Part shown: one piece after another, positions 28,486-39,321 of the stretch | How the letters are laid out: every line of letters starts with the position of its first letter | Numbering within the stretch: the first letter of the stretch is position 1 | Origin: Syngnathus acus | Lineage: Eukaryota > Chordata > Actinopteri > Syngnathiformes > Syngnathidae | Reading direction: 5' to 3' | Length of the DNA: 64,000 nucleotides | Assembly (NCBI RefSeq): GCF_901709675.1 | Contig: NC_051091.1 | Location: forward strand, 3,752,967 to 3,816,966 | Program-made: the position numbers and the translations under genes | Notes under the pieces: model-generated | The model's database searches: none | What the model was told of the DNA's origin: nothing | The model's input: the letters and a program-made list of their open reading frames with translations, nothing else

Positions 28486-31400
28486 ACAAATGACGAATTC
28501 GACCTGTGTACAATTAGAGTCCACCAATGTCTTTGTGACATGAGAATGTTTTATTGATAGCTCATTATTAGCAGTCCACTAGCAGGGCGGGTAAGTGTGA
28601 TCCACTCCGAAAATGCAAAGTGTAATAATATTAAAACCTGCTTTATTATTAATACACAAACCCTAATCCATCTCGGCAGAGAATATGTGCATATTTTAGT
28701 GTCTCATTTGAATTTTTGCAACAAACACACACACCTTAAAACCATTAGAAGGACACAGTGATGACAGATTTAAATGGACTGACTTTTTTTTTTTTTTTTA
28801 AGAATTCATGTGTTAGCAGCACGGTTATAGGCAGAGTTAAAGGAAGACAAAAAAGGAGGGGGGAGATTTTCTGTTTGACTGTGAAACGCGCAGCGTCCCA
28901 CTGCTCGTCCCTGTCGAGAGGCGAGCGGAGAAGCCGCTGCGAGGAGGCGGCATTTTACACCAGCGGCGAGAAGACTGTTTGCAAGTCATTAGTGGTTTGT
29001 AAATGATATTTGCTCCCATGTGACAGCTCCTTTGAAATGTTTTTTCCAAATAATAACACACAATGAAACAAGAAGGCCCTCATGTTGGGATTATGCTTCA
29101 TAAAAATCTTTGAAAACAAAAAGCAGGAGCACAATATTTTGCTGCTGTCAGACATTTGGCAAAAAGGTTCATGATGGTTAACATTACGAGAACGAGTCGG
29201 CTGCTCTCATCTCAATCTGTCCTGTGAAAAGGACTCGTGCTGAGATGCAGGAATCCTCTGAAAACATTTTGTTCCATCGTGCAGAAGAGCATATTCAAAA
29301 TTCAAAATGCTCGTCTTGTATGCCCATATCCCTCCATTAACTTTTTTTTGTCAAAGGCAAAAAATGTCGAGCTTCTCTGCCGAATCATAACGTCGCAGAT
29401 CAAGCTAATTTTGCTAGCTACCAACAACATAATGTTTAATCGAAAAAGTTGAAACAGGCTCGGGTTTCGGTGGTGTATCCTTTACATTTAATTACACAAT
29501 CAATTTTAATTTTCATCCACACTTATCCCTATCACTTTAAATTCTGCTTAACTGGGATTAATTTTAAATAGTGCTCAGCTCAGTTTTAAAACCTTCTGGG
29601 TGCAACCCAACCAAAATTGGCTCACATTGGTAATTCATTGAATATTGCCAATGTAAGCCAAACTCGTATGTCTTTTATGTCTAAGCAGATCATTTTACCA
29701 GCTGCACGGTTACCGGGCTGCTTACAGGTAAACGGCCATGACCCAAGCGTAACAAAATCCTTCATGCACACATTGCTACCTCATGTAATTAAAATGAGAC
29801 TTTATGGCCCGGTGGGATTACAACACAAAGCAAAAAGCATGAAAATTTGCAGCTCTTTCTCCCGCTTCCCTTTTTCTCTCTTGTTCAACTCGCGGTGCAT
29901 CTGCAGCCCTGCTGCTCTTCGTATTGTGTTTGACGAAATGAGCACACGTCAAGACCATCAATTGGCCCCCACGGTGAATGCAAACAGCGCCGGCGGGTGC
30001 TTATCACGGGACGACTGCCAATCTGTGCCAAGCGAAGCCTGCACCTTCCCTGGATACACCACTGGTCTTTGAAATTAAAGTTGACGCCCGTAATCCAGGC
30101 AAATGGTCCCTCTACTCTCGCTTAGCAGCGGTTTAGTTTCACTCCAGCTGACGATAAAGCCTGACAGAAACACGGAGCGCTATCTCCTTGCAGGGGTTGT
30201 GCCAGCTTATCGCCAAACAGCCCGCTAACCTTCTTGTGTGGAACAAAACCCGAGTGTTGCCGTACAAAGGACGCCACGCAGCGTGCCTTGTAAATAACAC
30301 CATGCCGGGCAAGAAATCAAAGTCATTTCATCAGCCTCCCAAAAAGAAGTCAATGTCTAATAGAGAAGGTTAAGCGCTAGTGATAGAGTGTATTCATGTA
30401 AATCCATCCGGACGCAGCTGCAGGAAATTGACAGGGATCTACTGGGGCGCGTTGCCTGTAAAGGGTGGGATTTACATGCCTAACGAGAGCTTAAGCGCCC
30501 TCCCCCGACTTTACCTGTTACTCTTTGGCCTCGCGGCGCACGTCTGCACGGGCCGAGGTCGCGCCGCTTATTCTTAATGCCTTTTCATCCCCCCTCATAT
30601 CTGTCACTCTAAGAAATGAACTCGTAAACTCCGCCGGGGCCGCTCAGTATGGCTAAATTGGCTGGGCTTGACGGCCCGTGAGATGTTTTGTTTGTTTCCA
30701 GCTGCGTTGACACCGGATCAGCTGCAAGTTTACGTGTTTGGGAGACAGGGGAGTGAGTGAGAGCACGGCGGTGCTTTATGAGTAATTGAGATTTGAGTTA
30801 ATGCATTTGTTTCTCCTGAAGAAAAAGTGCAAATCTTTTCCTTTTGAACAGGATGTGGCTTTGGGCGGTTGCAGAGAGCGGGCACGGCTGGCGGCTGGCA
30901 ACACGCGCTCCGTGTCGGCCCCTCAAGGCACATTGTGCAGACTGCTGAAGGCACTTTAGACTAAGCACAAAGTGATTTCTCTTCTTTTTTTTAATGTAAA
31001 ACAGAGCAGAAAGTGTCTATTGAAGCAGCTCCAACAACAAAAACAACAAGACGTCAACATTTGTTGTTCTCGCTCTCAGTCTAAGATCCCTGCCAATGAT
31101 TAAACAAAAAACGGTAGCACTTCTATTAACGCCAATGTCCTATCACACAGGAACCGAGCCCGGATGCAAATTGTACCTTTTCGCTTGGTGTGTTTTGTAT
31201 TTTTCTCCCCCTTCTAAACAATGATTTTTCTAAACCGGAGCTGTCGCCAATAAAATTAATGGGAGACTTGCTGAGTGCATACAGGAAGCGGCCTTTTTAA
31301 ATAAACACATTGTTTCCAAACTAATCCACACCCCTATTGTTTACAGACGGGGAACTGGGCTGGGTACACGCCACTGGGCTAGTCCAGACCGATTAGTCCC

Positions 31401-32754
31401 CGCCGTACCTCCACCCTCCTACCCCTTGACTTCTTTTGTCAAGGCCGCTGCTTTTCTAAACAAGAGAGGAAAAAGTAACGATAAAAGTGTCGATGTTATT
31501 TCAGGTCAGCATTAGAATCTTCATTTGAAAAAAGCATGTTCAGCCCACAAAACAAAGTAATGAAAGACTGAATTTGTGTTTAAATACTTCAAATGATAAA
31601 TCCATAAATTTGTTGGATGGTTTTCATTCAAACAGCGGGTCTGTTATTTGAACAGACAACAATGTATAAAAGGATTTACTTCTTGAATTTTAATTCAGCT
31701 CTTAGTTGCCAAAGTATCGAAAAACACCCCATATTGCCAACAGCCAACCAAACTATGGTAAATATGAACTTCCTGTATTAGCAAGCAGGGAGCCTTTTGT
31801 AATGAATATACTTTGCATGATAAAATTATCATCCCTGAATTTAAAATATCTACAACCACTCTGTCAGCCACTCTCACTTATCACCTCCCGCATTGATTTT
31901 TGTTTCAAATACAACCGGTCACTTATACCGCCATTTACATAATGGCCGATGAGAAAAATTTGCGCGGCGGATTGTAATTCATAGCTCCACTCTGAGTGCT
32001 CACCAGCGCTAATACTTCAGCTAGCTTCCTCACATTTACATTTCAATCAGTGATTATAGCCTCTCCGCCTCTTATCCAGCTCAAAGTAAATACACGACTC
32101 AACTATGTCGGACTAAAATGCATTTGCTGGAACCTGGAGAGATTCACATGAATATTCTGTCTGGGACGTAGTCGCTGCTCGCGTACCCTCTAATAGCTTT
32201 GCTTTTTATGTACTAGCTGTTGTGACTGCTAAGGGCTTCACGTGTGCTGAAAATGATCCAGGTGAAAGTTTCCTCACCACGGCATGTCGCATGTTAACGG
32301 CACACGCCCACTATTTACGCACGTCTTGATCATTTTGCGGATTGACAAACAATTACGTTAACCTTCTTTCTCGCCCACCGGCTGTATGTCTCCAACATTA
32401 GCGAACGGAAAATAAAAGTGCAACACGCAGGCCACTTCCTGGAAGCTTTTAGGCAGCACAGCTGCAGTGATTAAATACGCCGTGCAAAAGGTCAAAATGT
32501 GGAAAATGTGTCTATTGTGTTTACTGCGGCTGTGAAACTTTGCAAATGTGGGTTAAAATAAAAATCGACTTCTCAGAGTGGACTGGTGACAAACGTGGGG
32601 CTCGTGCGAATTAGCATGCAGCCTCGCATGGATCACTAAGTTTATTTCAAATATACAAACTATCGAGCGGTAAACAGAACCGATCGAAAACAGACGAATG
32701 CAGCAGTTAGGTAAACAAATGCATTTTTTGAGGGTCCTTATAAAAGACTGCGGT
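28484..32754. other. Intergenic, with CNE-like blocks
   Basis: No supported gene. Blocks rich in homeodomain/GATA-type words without repeats occur at about 29620-30200 and 31950-32480. The 29617-30072 open frame has no recognisable family and lies in one of these blocks, so it is treated as chance. No RNA gene is seen. Confidence 0.5.
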
Positions 32755-33010
32755 TAATATATCCGCCTCACTGTTTGGAGGTTAAGAGTTCAAATCCGTG
32801 TTCTCGCTTTCCAGTGCAGCATTTTACCGGTTCTCCTGTTTCTTCCCACATTCCAAAAATAATGATCTTAATCGGAGACTTCACGCGTGTGAACGTGAGT
32901 GTGAACGGTCATATGTGCCCCGGTAATGTCTGGCAACCAGTTGAGAATTTGACTTGACCTCTCACCCAAAGTCATATGGGATAGGCTCCAGCCCACCCGT
33001 GGTCCCACGG
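32755..33010 (+). mobile_element. tRNA-derived SINE-like fish repeat, diverged copy
   Basis: A B-box-like GTTCAAATCC (32788-32797) near the left end, then TTCTTCCCACATTCC, TGTGAACGTGAGTGTGAACG and GGGATAGGCTCCAGCCCACC in the order typical of a common fish SINE (known from many teleosts). The A-box part is eroded, and the usual GGATAAGCGG...ATGGATGG tail is missing. An open frame at 32775-32957 is part of this repeat and not a gene. Confidence 0.75.
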
Positions 33011-34522
33011 CCTGACGTCTTCCAAGTCTTCTTACATACGTTGGTCACAGTTGAGCGTTCGGTACACATTTAGAGGGAAAAAAAATTAGTATACGAATGC
33101 AAACCATATGGCATTCTGAGGGTTCATTTGTAAAGCCCCTGCATCAAAGCTTTTTCCAGCTTACAGCATATTAGCAATGTTTTTCCAGTCCAGCAAAATC
33201 AGGAAGGTAACCACAGACTTGCCTGATGCGAAACACATGAGTGCGGTCCGTGGGGATGAGGCATGGTCAGGGAACATCGTGAAAACAATTATTCTCCGAT
33301 TGTCTGGATGGAAGATGTCACCCTGTCTTGAATCTAGTGGGGAAGCAGCGTCAGAGCTTCATTTTTAAGAATCTCACCATCAAATATAGACAGATAGGTC
33401 CCATAAATTTGAGGCGATGAAGAATTCAATGTATTGAAGCCTTTGTACAACTGCTGGTCTTAAGAGCAGACAGTCTGTCGACACTCTGGGTGGTTTCTCC
33501 TTCACTGTTGATCTTGGGCTTGCGCAGCACACATGCAAAGGTCTTTGCCAATGTTGGGCCTGCTGCGCCATACCACTGAGAGTCCAGCAAAGGGTATTAT
33601 TCTAGCAGTAGACACACATTTGGTTGCCTTTTCATAACCTTAAAGTCAATGATCCGGCATTTGTGCTTATGACGTGAAGTCAGATGCTCGCTCTGCTGTT
33701 CCCGTGCCTATAAACACACACGGCTAACTGCAGCACGGACACCGGCGTGATGCGAGCCCGCTGTGTGCCATTAGGTAGTTGACCTCGGGACAGACAGAGA
33801 AGCACTTCCAGGAAAAGAAAAGCCGGGGATTCCTGCTGGGGGCTAACGCATCAAAGAGCTTGACTTGAGGCTATAATTAGCTGCCCTAGTGTGACGAGAT
33901 GTAAATGGATTCAAGACGTTGAGCTGTTTATTCATTTACATTTGTGCTTTTACATTTTTCATAGTTTGGGGACATTCTTGCAAGTGCCAACAGGCGCCGT
34001 GCTAACGCTATTGTAAGCGAGCTAATGGGAGATTACAATTGGGGACAAGGCAATGGGACAAGGGGCTTCCTCATCTGAGGAACGTGAAGGAGAGTCTGTG
34101 TAATGATGTTTGAAATCCTAAACTAATTCAAATGTACTACTTTTCCTCCCCACGTCTCCTGTCTGTGATTGCAGCCAAACCGGTGCCCCAGCTGGAGTGC
34201 GGCTGATGCAGCCAAGACCTTTAAAAGAAGTTTACTAATGTCTTCCCTCGACGCATCTTCCTGCCAACAACACCAGTGGCTCACTGTTCCGACCATTTTT
34301 CATCACTGAAACATTTTATAGGTAATCAAAAATGAACTCGTACTTTCATGTGTGCTCGTAGTAAATCTACGCTTTCCTGTGCCATAGATGTTCTAATAAA
34401 GAAAACATGAACAACAGCAGGAACCTTTCAATGTCTGAACGACGCCGGTAAGTCAAGATATTTTGCTGCTTTGGTTTATTATCATTATTATCAAAATGTA
34501 CTCGGATTGGTGATCATTCAAA
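33011..34522. other. Intergenic
   Basis: No gene seen. A pyrimidine tract ending in TTGCAG at 34169-34174 followed by an AATAAA at 34395-34400 could be a terminal exon of a noncoding RNA, but nothing else supports it. Confidence 0.4.
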
Positions 34523-34672
34523 CGTCCGTCCATCCGTCCGTCCGTCCATCCATCCGTCCGTCCATCCATCCATCCATCCATCCATCCATCCATCCATCCA
34601 TCCATCCATCCATCCTTCCAACCATCCATCCTTCCGTCCGTCCGTCCGTCCGTCCGTCCATCCATCCATCCA
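34523..34672. repeat. (ATCC/GTCC)n tetranucleotide microsatellite, 150 bp
   Basis: Mixed CATC and CGTC units with few interruptions. Because of the repeat, both strands show open frames (Pro-Ser-Ile-His or Met-Asp-Gly-Trp repeats), which are not genes. Confidence 0.97.
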
Positions 34673-37600
34673 GAAGGCAGAATTTATCATAGGAACTCCC
34701 CAAGCAGTCAGTAGATCTGTGGTAGCCTAACTCAGAGAAGATTAAATGAAAATTCAGAGTCCTTGGCTCCGCATGCAGTGCTCCGAGACTCATGCAGCAA
34801 CCTCATGAAGTTTGCTGGATTGCTCAAATGCTATTTCTACTCCATATGAAGTCAGTGTGAAAAAGTAGCAGATGACATGTGAAGAACTGCAGACAACAAT
34901 AACTCTTGCAGATCTAATGTGAAACAGGCGCAACAAGTGTGGAGCTTGTCTCACGCCATCATTTCAAGAAACGGCATCTTTCAAGGATGGACATCCAATC
35001 TGGTTGCCTAACAAATTCTACCCAACTCAAATATTTTGTGTGTGGATCAATTGGAGATATGTCAAATTCACATCAGTTCTCTAAAGAGTCTCGTCTTTTT
35101 TTCCCCCACAAACTCAGTTACTGGCATGTGAGAAGTTACAGTTCTTTAGCTTGAGCAAAGCACATATTTGCTCATCATTTATTCAACAATGTGTAGCCAA
35201 GTGACTCTGTAAATCTATATTCATGTTATTGTCTTTGTCCTGAGCAGTGTGACGCTTGATTAGGCCTCACACGGCAACCGTGCCCTTCATCACCAGCCTA
35301 CTTTATGCTTTTGCAATATTGATGAGCAACAGTTGCGCTAGGACTAAAAGCTCCCTCCTGGACTCGGGTCCTGTTGTGCTAGTGTTCACGGTTGGGCCCC
35401 GTGGGCTCTACTGGTTTCTCAGCGTAGTCGCTGAAGATGTTTTAGAACAGACCCTGAAAAGTGAGTCTGTCCAAACAGAGACATGGAAAAGTGAAAAATA
35501 TCATCTTTATGTATTCTTATATCCTAATAGATTTTTTTCTAATACAAGTTGCGTTAAATAATAATTAAAAAACAAAAAAAACATACCTGCTTGTTTTCCT
35601 TGACTTTTGTTTTGGTAGTTATTTCTAAGACAAATTTCATTTTGGCATCCTCGTACCATGGATGCTTCCTAAGTCTTTGTTAAGCGTCCAAATGCCACAC
35701 ACCTTCTAAAAATAGAATTACCAAACACAATTATTGCTGCAATCAGTTTCATTGTATTATTATGATTCACCAAGTGTGTGCTTGAAGGGATGAGGCATGC
35801 AAAACAGTCCCAAACGATGTCTTACGAAATGTTCCATGATGTTGCTACACGGTGCTCATTTAGCTCACTGTGATAATCTAAAGATGTGTACAAAATGTAA
35901 AACGATTAAGGGCTGAACATTTCGTAAAGTCATTATGCCCCGTTGCCGTGTTGAGTTAGCCACAAGACCTCAAGACCGTCTATCTAATAAACCCTTCTTG
36001 ATGTCTATTGACCTGGCCAACAACAATGGCAATGTGCACCCTGAGGACTATTTAGCCACTACTGACTTCCTCCTGTAAGAATGTTCTTTTTTTTTTCCCA
36101 CAACAGTTCAAATAACATTTGTGGTTTTCGGGCAATGACTTAACGATGTAAAACAGTTCAAATATATAAATAGAAGTTTACTTAATGCAGAGAGGGACAG
36201 ATTGTCTTTAAGCTTAACAACATTGCCTTGAAGTTTTTTGTCAATATTTAATCTACGGAATGTATACAGGGTGCGTTCACACCTTTATCTCTAAATATTT
36301 TGACACATCTAACGCATTACAGCAATGCTAATGTGCACCCTGAGGTCCATCGCTGAACGTCTGACTTCCTCGTCTTACGCCTCTCTTGTTTGCAATTATG
36401 AAAGTTGAACACACAGGATGAGAGCTACAGTATAATGACTGTTAAAGAAATCATACAAAGAGACTGTTTGAACTTGTTGCCCTGTAGCTTCTGTCAATAT
36501 TTGCGATAAATGGCAAAGTTGGAGAAAAAACCTGTATTTTCACACAAAATAAGTTACAAGATTGTCCATAGAAAATTGTTTTGGGTGTTTTCTTGCCTTG
36601 AGTTTGGCAATGGCAACTTTATTTTTACAGTATATGTAGAAAGTTAAGTTGTGTCAGTCATGTTATATAATGAAAAGCAATAAATGTTCATTATGGAGGT
36701 ATTCGTGTGGAGAGGTGAAGTGTCAAGGCCGCGTTCGCGCCTGTTAGAGGCCTCACAGGGAGAATATCAAAGATGCAAGAAGGTATTTTCAGATGTGGTA
36801 CAACGTCCCCACAACATTTTATTTTTAATGAAGGCCGAAAGGTGTCTGGTTTTCTTATTCTTCGATTGATGGATGTAAAGTTTGACTGTAAAGCACGGTG
36901 CCCACTGACAAGCCAGCAAAGTTAGGGAGGTGATCTGCGGCTTGTTGATTAGAAGTGACGAGAGCAGGTAGCGCTGCATTCCATGCTGGTTTGTTTTTCC
37001 ACCCGCAAGGTGAAAAGCGATATGCAAATGACATGAAATTACTTTTGGCAAAGAGTTTGTCTAACAAAGGGTTGATTATTTCAGTCATCATCATTATCAT
37101 CACAGTTGAACCCTCCCGTTTACAATTTCGCAACTTCACGTTCTCAAAGTTTGTCAAACTCCTGCCAAGGCTGGAACGGATCATGGCTGTTCGCAAACTT
37201 GAAAGCAGTGTCTTGTTTAGTTTGCGGTTGAAACGAAACAAGGAAGACGTCAATTAAACGACCAATCAACAACCAACCTGCTTTGAATAAGTTAGATCTT
37301 GTCCGCAAACAACTTGACAATCCGCAGTTGTAGTGTTTCTATTTTTGGAAGTAAAACCCAGCCGTGATTCTGTGGAAAAAAATATCATTGTATAAAAACT
37401 CCAAGTATGAGGAAAGAAGCACCAGGGCAGGTCATTTTCCAAATAAGCAGTTACTATTGATTTTCCTGCTCAATGTAATCCGGTTACCCATCATAAATCA
37501 GTCTGACATCTTCACAAAGCTCCATTTTAGTCCGATTCTGCTACGTGATGATCCGCAGACAGTCTCCATGACAACACCTGCTACAATTAGCCAACAAATT

Positions 37601-38921
37601 CAACCTTAAGTCATGCACATAGTTTAATGTTGCTTTCGATATGACAGGGGCGAGGGAGGATACTTGACAAATGTCTTTACTGTTTCATGAGAAAGTAACA
37701 TTGGACAAAAATGGAAAACAAATCTGGCCGATTATCCTAAAAAGAATTGGCCTCATATTTGCTGACCGATCACTCGCTCCAAGCAATGTCTAAAAGGGAA
37801 CTTTTGAATTGAATAAAAATGAGTCCGTTTTGTTTCTATTGTTACTTGGTCTGCAGGAGTGAAAACGTAGAGTCCACTCGGGTGTTGGTGTGTTTCTGTC
37901 ACTTTTACTCGGCAGTCAAAAAGCACCACAGGCTCCTGTGTTGACTTCGACTGCAGTCATATTCCCAAGGTGCCCTCTACATGCACATTTGCTCCCGCTC
38001 ATGGCGTGTTAACAGAAAAAACTCATTTGCCATGTATTGTTAAAATTTTTATTAATGGCAATTTATGTCACTCGCACAAGGCCTCTGCTGAAAAAGAAAA
38101 CAGTTGGGCCTTGTAAAAATCTATCACTCAAGTTGTCAAAAAAATTTGTTCTCATGCAATATGAATCGGGCCCGAGTCTGCGGGTAGATGCGATCGGTTT
38201 CTGTGAGGCCCGACACGCTGGCTGTTTGGAGACTGGCAGTAAAACAGGTCATGCTGTTCACATCATGGAGCCTCAATCACAAACAAATGTTTTATTTAAA
38301 GAGCTAAAGTGTTGTTTACCCCTGTCTGCTTTCTCTCCTTCCCTCCCGTTCCTCTGCCGCCTGGCTGCGCGCTGTGTGCTCAGCACATTTAAATGCTGCA
38401 AGCGTACAAAGAGGAAACCCAAAGACTCCTGACAGGAAGCTCTACCCTGTCATGTAAAGGAACAAATAAGCGGGCGTGGAGCTAAGTGTACAAATTGCGC
38501 CGACACAGTTTAATAAATGAAGCATTCAGGGAGTACAAATGTGTTAACTGTGGCAGAACAGCGGCGAAGAAGATGTGCAAGCTCCTGTTTGCTGAGTGGA
38601 TGCGTTAACCATTCAAGGATGTTTCGACTCAAGCGTTATAGAAAATAGACGGCTGGATGAATGATATATTTGTAATTAATGGAAGCCAATGCTCAAAGGA
38701 AATAGTTTTGGGGTGGTGTGTACTGTATATTGATGTTTTCAAGTGTTTTGTTTGGCAGATGATGACATGATTGTATGTGAGTGGGTTTGAATGAGTGGTG
38801 CTTATTGTGCGGGACACTTATCATTGTAGCCCCCCCCCAAACTCTCCCTCTGTGAACCTCTTAAATATGGAATCTCTGTTGCCTTTTATACTGGACAATT
38901 TGGAGCCTGCACCACTAATTT
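34673..38921. other. Intergenic, with a diverged 300-bp tandem duplication
   Basis: No gene seen. Two similar segments start near 36028 and 36328 (see separate entry). A relic of a SINE tail (GTTATAGAAAATAGACGG, 38634-38651) resembles the GGTATAGAAAATGGATGG end of fish SINEs. Confidence 0.5.
35990..36515. repeat. Diverged tandem duplication, unit about 300 bp
   Basis: AATGTGCACCCTGAGG recurs at about 36033 and 36333, each followed by CTGACTTCCTC; further matches are the GAGA...TTGCC...TGTCAATATTT stretches ending near 36250 and 36505. Order is preserved, so this is an old tandem duplication of unknown origin. Confidence 0.6.
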
Positions 38922-39149
38922 ATGCGTGGCGCTATGCATGTGTATAAGGGGAGGCAGGTGAGCCAAAGTAAAAGTGAAGTGAAGGAGGCGTTTTGGGGAT
39001 TTGACGACGTAAGTGATGATAAACGAGCCCGAGCTGTAGCTACGTATGTCTTAGGAGTGTTGGAGAAATACAGCTGTTGTGGCCAGGCTGAAATAAAAGA
39101 AAAGGTGCAATATTTTCAAGATGAACTAATTGATGACGTGCATGCCTAG
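38922..39149 (+). pseudogene. hAT-type (DUF4371/ZMYM1-like) transposase relic
   Basis: A 75-codon open frame encodes VKEAFWGFDDVSDD, then VLGVLEKYSC and AEIKEKV. This order resembles the DUF4371-type transposase region of hAT elements and ZMYM1-like proteins, in which a GFxDVSxDR motif is followed by a helix with VLEKY and, after a conserved QTYDGA segment, a (G)VQAxIKEKV motif. Here the QTYDGA part appears deleted (CCGQAEI joins directly). It is a broken fragment with no visible terminal inverted repeats. The family assignment is from memory. Confidence 0.5.
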
Positions 39150-39261
39150 AACACTGATGAGATATGAAATAACCAGTAGCCAATTGAATAAGTTCATATA
39201 TTTGTAAATCTGACTCTTAAGGAGTCAGTACCTGTGTAGTCAGTACAAATACATTGTGTAT

Positions 39262-39321
39262 GGTGTTCCACAGGGTTCAACTTTGGGGCCCTGGTTGTTT
39301 TCATTGTATTTGCTGCTCCTT
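39262..39321 (+). mobile_element. LINE reverse-transcriptase fragment
   Basis: In frame, GVPQGSTLGPWLFSLYLL reproduces the conserved reverse-transcriptase motif GVPQGSxLGPLLFxxY of fish non-LTR elements. Upstream stops and a downstream frame change show it is dead. A GFHLYY-like remnant in another frame around 39349-39366 may be the start of the next RT motif. Confidence 0.75.

Noticed and set aside
29617-30072. 151-codon plus-strand open frame
   Set aside because: No recognisable family and no periodic or domain structure; it lies in a stretch that reads as noncoding CNE-like sequence.
34453-34793. Met-Asp-Gly-Trp and Pro-Ser-Ile-His repeat proteins on both strands
   Set aside because: Translations of the ATCC/GTCC tetranucleotide microsatellite.
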